A stretch of DNA of 64,000 nt from Anaerolinea thermophila (GCF_020723905.1 NZ_DYHZ01000007.1:167839-231838); one strand, 5' to 3'; positions 7,927 to 18,200 are shown, counted from the first letter of the stretch. Translations and numbers: made by a program. The notes: generated by a model from the sequence alone, not told the origin.

Positions 7927-8262
7927 GTGAAACGCAGGTTTCGCCTGAGGCACAGGAGCGATTTTGAGCGGGTGCGGCGAGCGGGCAAGACAATTCCGCA
8001 CCCGCTAGTCCTGTTCGTGGTGGCACCCAATCAACAGAATGTTGTGCGAATCGGAGTGGTGGCGGGGCGTTCCGTTGGTTCAGCGGTCGAGCGAAACCGC
8101 GCAAAACGCTGGTTGCGTGCCAGTTTGCAGGAATTTCTTCCGGTGCTCCCGCCGGGGTGGGATCTGGTGGTCTTTGCCCGCCGCCCTGTTCTGGAAGCAG
8201 GTTTTTGGAAGACACGAGCCGCAGTGGAAGAATCATTGAAACGCGCGGGGTTGTTGCCGTAA
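7927..8262 (+). CDS. rnpA: Ribonuclease P protein component
   Basis: 111 residues starting at GTG 7927 with AGGAG 5 nt upstream. This small basic protein binds RNase P RNA and helps mature tRNA 5' ends. The family signature is present as RNRAKRWLR (usually RNRxKRxxR), preceded by RIGVVAGRSVGSAV. The N-terminus (MKRRFRLRHRSDFERVRRAGK) is typical. The gene ends at the nucleotide before the next ATG. Confidence 0.96.
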   Translation: MKRRFRLRHRSDFERVRRAGKTIPHPLVLFVVAPNQQNVVRIGVVAGRSVGSAVERNRAKRWLRASLQEFLPVLPPGWDLVVFARRPVLEAGFWKTRAAVEESLKRAGLLP

Positions 8263-8547
8263 ATGGAAAGTATGAACGAAGATTATCCGAATGAACCGCG
8301 ATTGCGGGATTTGCCCTTAACGGTCTGGAATATCCCGCGATGGATTTTGTTGCTTCTGATTCGAGGGTATCAGAAGTTCGTCTCGCCGGGCTTGCCCTCC
8401 AATACCTGTCGGTTTTATCCTTCCTGTTCTCATTACGGCTATCAGGCTGTGTATAAGTATGGCGCCATCAAAGGCGGTTTGATGGCAATTTGGCGGGTAC
8501 TGCGATGTAACCCATTCAACCCCGGTGGGTATGATCCGGTGCCTTGA
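8263..8547 (+). CDS. yidD: Membrane protein insertion efficiency factor YidD
   Basis: 94 residues. Core motif: [20 protein letters not shown], then [39 protein letters not shown], which is diagnostic for YidD. An amphipathic N-terminal helix would attach it to the inner face of the membrane, where it assists YidC and Sec insertion. It abuts the rnpA stop. A second in-frame ATG at 8272 has a slightly better upstream purine stretch and may be the true start. Confidence 0.95.
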   Translation: MESMNEDYPNEPRLRDLPLTVWNIPRWILLLLIRGYQKFVSPGLPSNTCRFYPSCSHYGYQAVYKYGAIKGGLMAIWRVLRCNPFNPGGYDPVP

Positions 8548-8596
8548 AGTGGTATTGTGGATAGAAAGTGACCCTGTGAACATTTCCGGAATATTT

Positions 8597-9649
8597 ATGA
8601 AGAAATTGAAAATCCTCCTCTGGTTAGGGCTTGCCATGGTTTTTCTGGCGGCCTGTGCGGGTACACCGTTGAATAACTGGCCTGGCCTGGCGGCAACAGA
8701 AGACACAGTTGTCCTGGCATATGGCCAGGTGCATGTGGTTGACGCCAAAACTGGCACAGAGAAATGGAAGTACCCCGAAAAGATAGATAACGCATCATTA
8801 ATCTTTAGCAATCCCGCAGTGGTTGACAATAAAATCATCGTTGCCTCCTATGCCAATGTCGTGCAGGCACTGGATGCTCAAAGCGGCGCGGTGCTTTGGA
8901 CTTTTGATACCTTCAAAGGAAAAGGCAAATTTGTGGCTGGTCCTGTGGTTGCAGGTGAGGTGATCCTTGTTCCTTCAACCGATCACCACCTTTACGCGCT
9001 GGATTTGAGCGGGAAAATGCTGTGGCGTTTTCAATCGCGAAATGCTCTATGGGCTCCTGCCATTGCGGATGAGGAACATGTGTATCTGGCTGGGCTGGAT
9101 CATTACCTGTACTCCATTCGCCTTGCGGATGGACAAAAGGAATGGGAAGTGGACCTGGGGGGACCGCTCATTCATGCACCCGGTTCCGATGGCAATGGAC
9201 GCCTCTACATGACGACCCTGAAAAAAGAAGCCCTTGCCATTGATAAACAGAATGGCAATATTGTCTGGCGCACACCGATTACCGGCAGTGCCTGGGCGGC
9301 ACCTGTGGTTGCCGATGGCAAAGTGGTCTTTGGAACAGACCAGAAGAAAGCCTACATTTTGAACGCAGAAAATGGTCAGGTGCTGGCTTCTCTGGACGTG
9401 TCGGCAGGCATTATCGGTGGACCTGTCCTGTTTGATGGCGTACCGGTGCTGGTCACTGAGGGCGGCGAGGTGTTTCAGATGAAGTGGGACGGAACCCGCG
9501 GCTGGACACGCACCATCAAAGGTCAACTGGGAAGCACACCGGTCATTAGCGATGGTCGCCTGGTTGTTTCCGGTTTGCAAATGGAACACCTCATTGTGAC
9601 CTTCCGTCCAGATGGTACAGAGGATTGGAGCCTTACGGCTTCTAAGTAG
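8597..9649 (+). CDS. PQQ-repeat beta-propeller lipoprotein (BamB-like)
   Basis: 350 residues from the ATG at 8597 (MKKLKILLWLGLAMVFLAAC), a clear lipoprotein signal with lipobox LAAC. The rest is a PQQ-type propeller with repeats such as VVDAKTGTEKWKYP, ALDAQSGAVLWTFD, SIRLADGQKEWEVD and AIDKQNGNIVWRTP. The fold resembles BamB, but BamB works in outer-membrane assembly and Anaerolineae are not known to have a classical outer membrane. It is inserted between yidD and yidC, only 11 bp before yidC, so a role beside the insertase on the outer face of the membrane is plausible. Function is not established. Confidence 0.85.
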   Translation: MKKLKILLWLGLAMVFLAACAGTPLNNWPGLAATEDTVVLAYGQVHVVDAKTGTEKWKYPEKIDNASLIFSNPAVVDNKIIVASYANVVQALDAQSGAVLWTFDTFKGKGKFVAGPVVAGEVILVPSTDHHLYALDLSGKMLWRFQSRNALWAPAIADEEHVYLAGLDHYLYSIRLADGQKEWEVDLGGPLIHAPGSDGNGRLYMTTLKKEALAIDKQNGNIVWRTPITGSAWAAPVVADGKVVFGTDQKKAYILNAENGQVLASLDVSAGIIGGPVLFDGVPVLVTEGGEVFQMKWDGTRGWTRTIKGQLGSTPVISDGRLVVSGLQMEHLIVTFRPDGTEDWSLTASK

Positions 9650-9660
9650 GAGTATAAAAC

Positions 9661-10491
9661 ATGTGGGATTTACTCATCATCCAGCCGTTTACCAACGTTC
9701 TGTTGCTGATTTATTCGTATCTGGGACAGAACTTTGGTGTGGCGATTATCTTGTTTACCTTGCTGATTCGTTTGCTCACTCACCCGCTGATGGTTTCGCA
9801 GATCAAAGGTTCGCAAAAAATGATGGAACTGCAGAACCATCCGCGCTATAAAGAACTCCAGGAAAAATACAAGAACGATCGCCAGAAATTACAGGAAGAG
9901 CAAGCCAAGTTGATTCAGGAACTTAAAATCAACCCCTTTGCCTCGTGCTTGCCTCTGCTCATTCAGTTCCCCATCATCATTGGGCTTTATCAGAGTCTCT
10001 ATAAGGCAATGCCCAACACCCCCCATGATTTGCTCAGCCTGACGCGCATACTTTATTCCTTTGTGGATATCAATGCCATTTTGCCCATCAACAATCAATT
10101 CTTATGGATGGACCTGAGCCAGCCTGAGCGGTTGTATCTGCCGTTCCTGCCTTTTGGCATTCCGGTTCTGGCAATTGTGGTGGCATTAACCACCTACGTT
10201 CAGGGTAAATTGATTACCCCTCCCCCGTCCAATCCAAATGATCAGACAGCCATGATGAGCGGAATGATGAACCTGTATATGCCCTTCTTGATGGGTTACA
10301 TGGGCTTAACGCTTGCTTCCGGGCTATCCCTTTATTTCATCGTGTCCAATCTCATCGGTATCTTGCAGTATGCCATGCTGGGCAAGGTGAACTGGAAAAA
10401 CATTCTTCCGTTTCGTAAATCCTCCGGTGAAAAACCGGTTTCCCCCGCGAAATCCGTTGCAACTTCCAGAAAGGGTGGAAAAAAGAAATGA
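9661..10491 (+). CDS. yidC: Membrane protein insertase YidC/Oxa1
   Basis: 276 residues, the short Gram-positive-type form without the large periplasmic domain. A conserved membrane Arg lies in FTLLIRLLTHP (the hydrophilic groove residue of YidC), followed by the charged cytosolic hairpin (HPRYKELQEKYKNDRQKLQEE) and INPFASCLPLLIQFPIIIGLY. The tail is basic (KKK), fitting ribosome contact. The ribosome site is TAGGAG. It overlaps khpB by 4 nt (ATGA). Confidence 0.96.
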   Translation: MWDLLIIQPFTNVLLLIYSYLGQNFGVAIILFTLLIRLLTHPLMVSQIKGSQKMMELQNHPRYKELQEKYKNDRQKLQEEQAKLIQELKINPFASCLPLLIQFPIIIGLYQSLYKAMPNTPHDLLSLTRILYSFVDINAILPINNQFLWMDLSQPERLYLPFLPFGIPVLAIVVALTTYVQGKLITPPPSNPNDQTAMMSGMMNLYMPFLMGYMGLTLASGLSLYFIVSNLIGILQYAMLGKVNWKNILPFRKSSGEKPVSPAKSVATSRKGGKKK

Positions 10492-11204
10492 GCCAAGAAC
10501 AACGCACAACGCTTGAAGTGATTGCCCCCACGGTTGAAGAAGCCATTCAAAAAGGCCTGGAGCAGTTGAAACTGACTGAGGATGCTGTGGATGTGGAAGT
10601 CCTGGACTCAGGTAGCCGCGGTTTGTTCGGGATTGGAAGCCGACAGGCTCGCGTGCGTTTAATTGTCAAGGGAGAACAGCCCACTGCAACCACTCCGGCT
10701 TCGATTATTGAGGAAGATGTACCCAACCATGAAGAAATCATCTGGGTATCGGAAAAGGTTGTGAGCGATTTGCTGGAGCGCATGCGCATCAAAGCGCGCG
10801 TCAAAGCCAGTATCCGCCCGTCAGCCTCAAAGGATGAAGAAGAAACCGTGCTGGTGAACATTGAAGGGGATGACCTGAGCATCCTCATCGGCAGACGCTC
10901 AGAGACTCTCAATGCCCTGCAGTACATTGCCAGTTTGATTGTGGGCAGACGTCTGAATCGCTGGATACCCATGATCATTGATGTGCAGGGGTATCGCCAG
11001 CGCCGCGAGCGTCAACTGCGAATGCTGGCGCGCCGTATGGCAGATCAGGCGGTGCATACCGGGCGGCGACAGGTGCTGGAACCCATGCCTCCCAACGAGC
11101 GCCGGGTGATTCATCTGGAATTGCGCGATCACCCTCTGGTAATTACCGAAAGCATTGGTGAGGATCCGCATCGCAAGGTCACAATTACCCCCAAACGCCA
11201 TTGA
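10488..11204 (+). CDS. khpB: RNA-binding protein KhpB/Jag (Jag_N-KH-R3H)
   Basis: 238 residues. Jag_N domain at residues 1-55 (SRGLFGIGSRQARV), a KH domain around 90-165 (GDDLSILIGRRSETLNALQYI) and a C-terminal R3H domain with R and H in NERRVIHLELRDH. KhpB/EloR is a cytosolic RNA chaperone that influences cell division and elongation and is classically encoded next to yidC. Translation is probably coupled to yidC by the ATGA overlap. A strong hairpin terminator follows. Confidence 0.95.
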   Translation: MSQEQRTTLEVIAPTVEEAIQKGLEQLKLTEDAVDVEVLDSGSRGLFGIGSRQARVRLIVKGEQPTATTPASIIEEDVPNHEEIIWVSEKVVSDLLERMRIKARVKASIRPSASKDEEETVLVNIEGDDLSILIGRRSETLNALQYIASLIVGRRLNRWIPMIIDVQGYRQRRERQLRMLARRMADQAVHTGRRQVLEPMPPNERRVIHLELRDHPLVITESIGEDPHRKVTITPKRH

Positions 11205-11215
11205 TGTCTGCAAAG

Positions 11216-11253
11216 AAGGAGGAAAGCCGGACTTCGGTCCGGCTTTTGTTTCT
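11216..11253 (+). promoter_or_regulatory. Shine-Dalgarno separated from its ATG by a UUCG hairpin
   Basis: AAGGAGG at 11216-11222 is immediately followed by the 10-bp stem of 11223-11246, then 7 nt, then the ATG at 11254. No start codon lies at normal distance downstream of the AAGGAGG. Folding of the hairpin would place it next to the ATG, as in phage T4 genes 25 and 38. Confidence 0.45.
11223..11250 (+). terminator. Intrinsic terminator after khpB (UUCG loop)
   Basis: AAAGCCGGAC, loop TTCG, GTCCGGCTTT, then TGTTT. The 10-bp stem with a stable tetraloop ends the rpmH-khpB transcript. Readthrough would be needed for the next gene unless another promoter exists. Confidence 0.75.
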
Positions 11254-12417
11254 ATGCTGGAATGGATTCTGAGTACCCACCAGGTTTCTACGCTGGCTTT
11301 TGCCTTCCTGATGCTTCTTATTGCCTGGCTCAATGGAGTGATGATGAGGCGTCTGGAAACCTATCCGCCTGCCAGGAAAGTTCCGTTTGTCTCCATTCTC
11401 ATCCCTGCACGTAATGAAGAGCGAAACATAGAAGCCTGTCTGAACGGATTGCTGAGTCAGGATTATCCTGCTTTTGAAGTGCTGGTGCTGGATGACCATT
11501 CCACCGATTCCACACCTCACATTCTGGCAAAGGTTGCGGCACAAGATGCCCGTCTCCGGGTTGTTCAGGGCGCCGATTTGCCGGATGGCTGGCTGGGGAA
11601 ACACTGGGCTTGTCATCAACTGGCACAACTGGCTCAAGGAGAATGGCTGTTGTTTGCCGATGCAGATACGGTTTTCCATCCTCGTACAGTGAGTGACGCG
11701 ATTGCCGCGGCAGAATATGAACGGGCTGATTTCCTTACAGCAGTGCCTCATGAACAGATGGTCACGCCGGGTGAACGGCTTCTGGTGCCCTATTTTCTGA
11801 TTTCGGCTCTCTCTTTTATCCCGGTGTTTCTTTCCCGGTGGATTCGCCATCCCGTATTGACATTTACCATTGGACAGTTCATTCTGATCCAAAAGCAGGC
11901 ATACCTGGAAACTGGCGGGCATCAAGCCATCCGCGATAACGCGGTGGACGATCTTGCTCTGGGAAAACGTGCCGTAGCCATGGGATTGCGCTGGATCATT
12001 GCCGATGGGCGCAACCGTATTACCTGCCGGATGTATCACGGTTTTCGTGAGGCATGGCGGGGTTTCTCCAAAAATATGTTTGCGGCTTTTGGGTATAATG
12101 TGGCTGTATATTTGTTCATCTGGCTCTGGTCGGCGGTATTGTTCCTGGAGCCGCTGGTGGTGATCGGCGGGTTTGCACTGGGCTGGGTTTCACCATATTT
12201 TCGGTTGGACCTGGCGCTGTTGCACTGGGGTATCATTTTGCTGGTCTGGATGCTGGCGTATCATCGCCTGCGTCTGCCGGTTGGGTTAGCATTGATCTAC
12301 CCGGTACCTTTTTTGCTCTCGCTGGCGGTTGCCGGACACTCGATGTGGTTGACTTTTCATGGACAGGCTGAATGGAAAGGGCGCAAAGTCCTTCGTCCGA
12401 AAATTCGTTGGATCTAG
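11254..12417 (+). CDS. Family 2 glycosyltransferase, CrtQ/HpnB-like
   Basis: 387 residues: an N-terminal membrane anchor, a GT-A domain ([26 protein letters not shown], then FADADT as the metal-binding DxD), and three or four C-terminal membrane helices. The [12 protein letters not shown] segment is typical of the GT2 branch that acts on carotenoid or hopanoid lipids. The real substrate is unknown. The ATG at 11254 lies just after the khpB terminator; the longer frame from 11155 would overlap khpB and is rejected. It ends 8 bp before the phosphorylase gene. Confidence 0.85.
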   Translation: MLEWILSTHQVSTLAFAFLMLLIAWLNGVMMRRLETYPPARKVPFVSILIPARNEERNIEACLNGLLSQDYPAFEVLVLDDHSTDSTPHILAKVAAQDARLRVVQGADLPDGWLGKHWACHQLAQLAQGEWLLFADADTVFHPRTVSDAIAAAEYERADFLTAVPHEQMVTPGERLLVPYFLISALSFIPVFLSRWIRHPVLTFTIGQFILIQKQAYLETGGHQAIRDNAVDDLALGKRAVAMGLRWIIADGRNRITCRMYHGFREAWRGFSKNMFAAFGYNVAVYLFIWLWSAVLFLEPLVVIGGFALGWVSPYFRLDLALLHWGIILLVWMLAYHRLRLPVGLALIYPVPFLLSLAVAGHSMWLTFHGQAEWKGRKVLRPKIRWI

Positions 12418-12425
12418 AGGAGCGT

Positions 12426-13730
12426 ATGCGAGCAGTTGATATCATCATCAAGAAGCGGGATAAAGGGGTGCTCACCAAAGAAGAAATTGATTTCTTTGTG
12501 GAAGGATTTACCCGTGGAGACATCCCGGATTATCAGGCAGCGGCATTTGCCATGGCAGTCATGCTGAACGGTATGAATGCTGAGGAGACCACCTATCTCA
12601 CTCTGGCAATGGCGCGTTCCGGGGAGGTGTTGGACCTGAGCGGGGTGGTGGATTTTGTAGTAGATAAACATTCCACCGGCGGTGTCGGAGATAAAACCAC
12701 GCTGGTAGTGGAACCCGCTGTGGCAACCTGCGGTTTGCCGGTAGGCAAGATGTCCGGGCGAGGGTTGGGATTCACCGGTGGAACGCTGGATAAACTGGAG
12801 TCCATTCCCGGGTATCGCACCAATCTGTCTACCGAGGAGTTCATTCACCAGTTGAAGGAAATCGGGCTGGTGCTGACCGGTCAAAGTAAAGACCTGGCTC
12901 CTGCCGATGGGAAACTGTACGCACTCCGCGATGTGACTGGCACGGTGCCCTCTATTCCACTGATTGCCTCTTCGGTGATGAGTAAGAAAATCGCTGGCGG
13001 TGCTCATGCCATCGTGCTGGATGTCAAAGTAGGGCTGGGTGCCTTCATGGAGACGCTGGAAAGTGCCCGGGAACTCTCTCGTTTAATGGTGGACATTGGA
13101 CGATTGAGCGGTCGCAAGGTGGTTGCGCTGCTTTCGGATATGAACCAGCCACTGGGACAGGCGGTTGGCAACGCCCTGGAACTGAAAGAAGCCATCGAAA
13201 CCCTGCATGGCGGCGGTCCGGAAGATTTCCGGGAGCACTGTCTGGTGGTTGCCAGCCACATGCTTAAAGTGGGTGGTAAAGCCACCTCACTGGAAGAAGC
13301 CCGCCAGATGGTAGAACAGGTCATTGCTGAAGGAAAGGCATGGGAGAAGTTCCGTCAACTGGTTTCCGCTCAGGGCGGTGATGTCAGTTATGTGGATCAT
13401 CCTGAGAAACTGCCCTCTGCGCCAGTTGTGGTTCCGGTTCTGGCTCCACAGTCGGGTTATCTGGCACAGGTGCATGCCCGTATGGTCGGCGAAACGGCGG
13501 TGGTTCTGGGCGCTGGACGGGCAAAGAAGGAAGATCCGATTGACCATGGTGTCGGTATCATGGTGCATGTTAAGGTGGGCCAGAAGGTAGAGAAAGGACA
13601 GCCGTTATTCACTGTTCATGCCCGCACAGAGGAAGACGCCCGCATGGCTGAAGCGCGCTTGCTCGATGCGGTTAAGTGGAGCGAGAAACCGGTGGAACCG
13701 TTGCCCTTATTCTATGGAGTGATCGAATGA
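12426..13730 (+). CDS. pdp: Pyrimidine-nucleoside (thymidine) phosphorylase
   Basis: 434 residues from the ATG at 12426 with AGAGGAG 3 nt upstream. It cleaves thymidine, deoxyuridine or uridine with phosphate, feeding salvage. The family signature [11 protein letters not shown] spans residues 81-91, followed by [16 protein letters not shown]. The C-terminal domain is the expected barrel-sandwich type. Length and N-terminus ([14 protein letters not shown]) match the Geobacillus-type pyrimidine-nucleoside phosphorylase better than strict DeoA, but the split is not certain from sequence alone. Confidence 0.95.
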   Translation: MRAVDIIIKKRDKGVLTKEEIDFFVEGFTRGDIPDYQAAAFAMAVMLNGMNAEETTYLTLAMARSGEVLDLSGVVDFVVDKHSTGGVGDKTTLVVEPAVATCGLPVGKMSGRGLGFTGGTLDKLESIPGYRTNLSTEEFIHQLKEIGLVLTGQSKDLAPADGKLYALRDVTGTVPSIPLIASSVMSKKIAGGAHAIVLDVKVGLGAFMETLESARELSRLMVDIGRLSGRKVVALLSDMNQPLGQAVGNALELKEAIETLHGGGPEDFREHCLVVASHMLKVGGKATSLEEARQMVEQVIAEGKAWEKFRQLVSAQGGDVSYVDHPEKLPSAPVVVPVLAPQSGYLAQVHARMVGETAVVLGAGRAKKEDPIDHGVGIMVHVKVGQKVEKGQPLFTVHARTEEDARMAEARLLDAVKWSEKPVEPLPLFYGVIE

Positions 13731-13789
13731 CCTTGCGGGGCAGGTCTGTATCGTCAGGGTTGTCTGATTGAACAGAAATTTCAGTTCTC

Positions 13790-14878
13790 ATGCTTCCGCG
13801 CGCTTTCTCAGAAAATTCTTTACCAGAAAATCTTCAGAGCCTTCACGAGCGATGGGATCGCCGTCGAAGGCTCTTTTATCTTTTAGGTTCACTGGCGGGC
13901 GTTCCTTCCATTTTGGCGGTCTGGTTTCAGCATCGTCTGGATAACCCATTTATTGCGCTCACTTACCCTCCGCTTATCCTTGCGGGGGTACTGTGGAGTA
14001 TAGCCCTGCTCTTCAGGCGCGTTCCTTTGTCCTGGATTGAGAAAGCTGTGCTTTTTTCAGTCAGTCTGCTGTTTCTGAGCAAACTGGTTTATCTGTTGTT
14101 CTTTCTGGGCAAGGATGCCAGAACCTGGAATGAAGTGGAGGCGGTATTTTGGGTGATTGCCCTGCTGTTTATTCTGGGATACATTGCCATGGAGAGAAGA
14201 TGGGCGCTGATCTATAGCCTGTCTGTTCTGGCATTTACGGTAGGAGTTGGGCTTGTCCGATTCTGGGGTTACTTCGATGAAACCATGGTCGAATACGTTC
14301 GCCTGGAGGCACGGGTTGTGGCAATTTCCTTCTTTTTGTTCATTCTTGCACGAACCCGGGATGAATTCAACCGTACATTGATGACTGCAAATGCCATGCA
14401 ACAAATGGCGAATACCGATTCCCTGACTTTCCTACCCAACCGTCGGTGGCTCACCCAAACGCTGGAGGAACGCCTTTACCGCAAAAAACGCTTCACGCTG
14501 ATACTGGTGGATATTGATCACTTCAAACAAATCAACGATACCTACGGGCATGAAGTAGGGGATGCCGTACTCCGGGAGGTGAGTGATTGTCTGCATCATC
14601 AGATTCGCGCGGGCGATGTCATCGGGCGATGGGGTGGCGAAGAGTTTTTAATCATTGCCTCAGAAGAAGACGGAGAGGGAGCGTTGCAGTTAGCCTATCG
14701 CTTGCGAGAGACTCTGGAGAATTTCAAACTGGAAGCCGGTTTCTCTGTGACCGCATCCTTCGGAGTCTCGCTCAGTCGGGAAGATGATACCATGACAACT
14801 CTGCTGAAGAGGGCTGATCTGGCTTTGTACCGCGCGAAAAACAATGGTAGAAATCGTGTAGAGTGGGAAGCACCGTAA
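13790..14878 (+). CDS. Membrane diguanylate cyclase (GGDEF)
   Basis: 362 residues. Five or six hydrophobic helices occupy residues 28-190, then a GGDEF domain with the active-site motif GGEEF at 282-286 and a complete inhibitory I-site RAGD at 273-276, so product inhibition by cyclic-di-GMP is expected. Substrate residues are present (VDIDHFKQINDTYGHEVGD). There is no EAL domain. No clear ribosome site precedes the ATG. The membrane part resembles no named sensor, so the signal is unknown. Confidence 0.92.
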   Translation: MLPRAFSENSLPENLQSLHERWDRRRRLFYLLGSLAGVPSILAVWFQHRLDNPFIALTYPPLILAGVLWSIALLFRRVPLSWIEKAVLFSVSLLFLSKLVYLLFFLGKDARTWNEVEAVFWVIALLFILGYIAMERRWALIYSLSVLAFTVGVGLVRFWGYFDETMVEYVRLEARVVAISFFLFILARTRDEFNRTLMTANAMQQMANTDSLTFLPNRRWLTQTLEERLYRKKRFTLILVDIDHFKQINDTYGHEVGDAVLREVSDCLHHQIRAGDVIGRWGGEEFLIIASEEDGEGALQLAYRLRETLENFKLEAGFSVTASFGVSLSREDDTMTTLLKRADLALYRAKNNGRNRVEWEAP

Positions 14879-14886
14879 GTTTTTGA

Positions 14887-14915
14887 TTGACGTGTACCCG
14901 CGAGGCTGATATAAT
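14887..14915 (+). promoter_or_regulatory. Sigma-70 type promoter of ileS
   Basis: TTGACG and TATAAT are separated by exactly 17 nt. The predicted start is near 14922, just before stem I of the T-box. Confidence 0.8.
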
Positions 14916-14921
14916 TTGACC

Positions 14922-15199
14922 CGAAAGGCGATGATGGAAACGAGTACGTTTTCCCGCCCTCTGACAGCGAACCCGGAAGTGGTGTGAGCCGGGGCAGAGA
15001 GGAAAACGGAAAATCCTTCCGGAGCCGCAACCTGAACGTAAGAGCCGTCTTACCAGTAGGGACGCCGGAATCGCTCACCGTTAGCCGGAGCGCGGGTATC
15101 TCTCTCTGAAGATGTACCCGAAAAGAGAGCCCGTCACCTGACGGGAAACAGGGTGGTACCGCGAGTCCCATCTCGTCCCTGTGGCGAGGTGGGCTTTTT
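14922..15199 (+). promoter_or_regulatory. T-box riboswitch (isoleucine), transcriptional
   Basis: This leader senses uncharged tRNA-Ile and controls ileS. Stem I contains the AGTA S-turn at 14943-14946; CGTTTTCC pairs with GGAAAACG higher in the stem. The specifier ATC (Ile) is at 15013-15015. Stem III is CCCGTC/GACGGG at about 15130-15145. The T-box sequence AGGGTGGTACCGCG spans 15150-15163; its TGGT bulge fits a tRNA with an A discriminator (ACCA end), as tRNA-Ile has. The antiterminator ACAGGG (15148-15153)/CCCTGT (15177-15182) competes with the terminator at 15167-15199. Confidence 0.95.
15167..15199 (+). terminator. Regulated terminator of the ileS T-box
   Basis: CCCATCTCG pairs with CGAGGTGGG (one G-U), 9-nt loop, followed by CTTTTT. 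It is mutually exclusive with the antiterminator. Confidence 0.9.
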
Positions 15200-15220
15200 G
15201 TTAAGTTTTGGAGGAGGTGT

Positions 15221-18200
15221 ATGTTTAAACCTGTTTCACCCAGAGTCAACGTACCTGTGATGGAGGAAGGTGTTTTGCGTTTCTGGAAGAGCCATGACAT
15301 CTTCCATCAATCTACCCAACTGCGGGAGGGCGCTCCCGAATACGTTTTCTTCGAGGGTCCTCCAACCGCCAACGGCAAACCCGGTGTTCATCATGTGCTG
15401 GCGCGGGCGTTCAAGGACGTTTTCCCGCGGTATAAAACCATGCGGGGATACCACGTCATCCGGCGGGGCGGCTGGGATACTCACGGCTTGCCGGTGGAGA
15501 TTGAGGTAGAGAAGAAACTGGGCTTTACCAATAAACAGCAAATTGAAGATTTCGGCATTGCTCGCTTCAACGAACTGTGCCGGGAATCGGCTTTCACATA
15601 CATCCAGGACTGGGAACGGCTCACCGAGCGCATTGCCTTTTGGGTGGATCTCGAAAAAGCCTATATTACCTATACTAATGACTATATCGAATCAGTCTGG
15701 TGGATTTTAAAGAACTTCTGGGACAAAGGGCTGATTTACCGTGGATATAAAGTGGTGCCGTATTGTCCGCGGTGCGGCACACCCCTTTCAGATCATGAAG
15801 TTGCCCTGGGGTATGACGAAGCTACCGACCCCTCGGTATTTGTGCGCATGCCGCTGGTGGATGCGCCAGACACGTCTCTGCTGGTATGGACGACCACCCC
15901 ATGGACGCTCCCTGCCAATGTGGCGGTTGCGGCTCATCCTGAGGTAGACTATGTGAAAGTAGAGCGGGTATTACCCGAGGGCGGTAAGGAATATCTCATC
16001 CTTGCGGAGCCGTTGTTAAGAGCCGTTTTTGGCGATGAAGACGTTCATGTGGTCGAGCGTTTTAAGGGTACAGCCTTACGGGGAAAACGCTATAAGCCTC
16101 TGTTCACCTTTATCCCACCGGAGAAACCCGCGCACCGCGTTGTGCTGGCAGATTTTGTGACCATTGAAGACGGTACCGGTCTGGTTCACATTGCTCCGGC
16201 ATTTGGCGCTGAGGATATGAATGTAGCGCTGGAAGAAGACCTGCCTGTCATCCAGACCGTTGCCTCAGATGGGACCTTCATCGCTGAGGTGAGACCGTGG
16301 AGTGGCATGTTCGTCAAAGACGCCGATCCGCACATCACCCGTGATTTGGATGCCCGTGGTTTGCTCTTCCGAGCGGGCACTTACACCCATACTTATCCTT
16401 TCTGCTGGCGGTGTTCCACACCGTTACTGTACTATGCCCGCCCAACCTGGTACATTCGCACCAGTCAGTACCGCGACCGTCTGGTGGAATTGAACGAACG
16501 TATTAACTGGTATCCAGCCCACATCAAGAATGGACGCTTTGGAAACTGGCTGGAGAATAATATTGACTGGGCTTTGGGTCGCGAGCGCTACTGGGGCACC
16601 CCCCTGCCGGTCTGGGAGTGCGAATCCTGTCATCATGAGCACATGGTTGGCTCGGTGAAAGAACTTTCCGAAATGGCGGGACGTGACCTTTCCGGGCTGG
16701 ACCTGCACCGTCCACACGTGGATGAGGTCGTTCTGAAGTGCCCGGAGTGCGGCGGTAAGATGACCCGTGTTCCGGAATTGATTGATGTGTGGTTCGATTC
16801 CGGTTCCATGCCGGTGGCGCAGTGGCATTATCCCTTTGAAAATCAGGAACTTTTCAAAAAGCAGTTCCCCGCCGATTTCATCTGTGAAGCCGTGGATCAA
16901 ACCCGCGGATGGTTCTACTCTTTGCATGCCATCAGCACCCTGCTGTTTGACTCGGAATGCTATAAGAATGTCATCTGCCTTGGCTTGATTCTGGATAAAA
17001 ACGGGCAGAAGATGAGCAAATCGCGCGGCAACATTGTTGATCCGTGGGATGTGATCCGTCAGCACGGCGCAGATGCCATGCGCTGGTATCTCTACACGGC
17101 AACTCCGCCCGGTCAGGAACGGCGCTTCTCAGCAGAACTGGTTGGCGAAGTGGTGAGCAACTTCACCCTGACCCTTTGGAATACCTATTCCTTTTTTGTG
17201 ACCTACGCCAATCTGGATGGATGGAAGCCGGAAGCCGGTGTTCCAGTGGAGTACAATTCTCTGGATCGCTGGTTGCTCTCGGCACTTCACGCGCTGGTAC
17301 GCGATGTCACCGAGGCGCTGGAGCATTATGATGTGCTTGGCGCTACCCGACCGGTGGAAGCCTTTGTGGATCAATTGTCGAACTGGTATTTGCGCCGCTC
17401 CCGCCGCCGTTTCTGGAAGAGTGGTTCTGATGCCGATAAGAAAGCCGCCTATGCCACCCTGTATGAAGCGCTGGTAACGTTGAGCAAACTGCTGGCTCCA
17501 ACCATGCCGTTCCTTGCAGAGGAACTGTATCAGAATCTGGTGCGCTCGGTGGACGAGAATGCGCCGCTTTCGGTGCATATGTGCGACTGGCCCTCATTTG
17601 ACCCTGCTCGTATTGATGAAGGGCTCAACCGTGAAATGACGCTGGTGATGAAACTGGCATCCTTGGGACATGCCGCCCGCAATAAAGCCAACCGTAAGGT
17701 GCGGCAACCCCTGCAAGAAGTGGCTTTTGCAGTGGGGAATGCTGACGAGCAGGACATTCCGCTCAGGTATGCGGATTTGCTGGAAGATGAGTTGAACGTC
17801 AAACAGGTGCGTATGCTGAACGCTGCCGGAGAAGCAGTATCCTACAGCCTCAACCCGCTTCCCAAGCAACTGGGGCAGAAGTACGGCAATCGCTTCCCTG
17901 CCATTCGTCAGGCTTTGCTGGCGCTGGATGCCGCTCAGGCGGCGCAGGCCCTGCTTGCCGGTCAGTCGCTGACCGTTTCCGTCAACGGTGAAACCTACGA
18001 GATTCTCCCTGAAGAAGTGGAGGTTCGGATGCAGGCGCGCAGCGGGTACGCGGTGGCTTCAGAGGGCGCCTATCTGGCGGCGCTCACTACCGACCTCACC
18101 CCGGAGTTGATTCGAGAAGGGCTGGCGCGTGAATTTGTGCGCCGTGTGCAGGATTTGCGCAAGAACGCAGGTCTGGATATTGCCGACCGCATTGAAGTGG

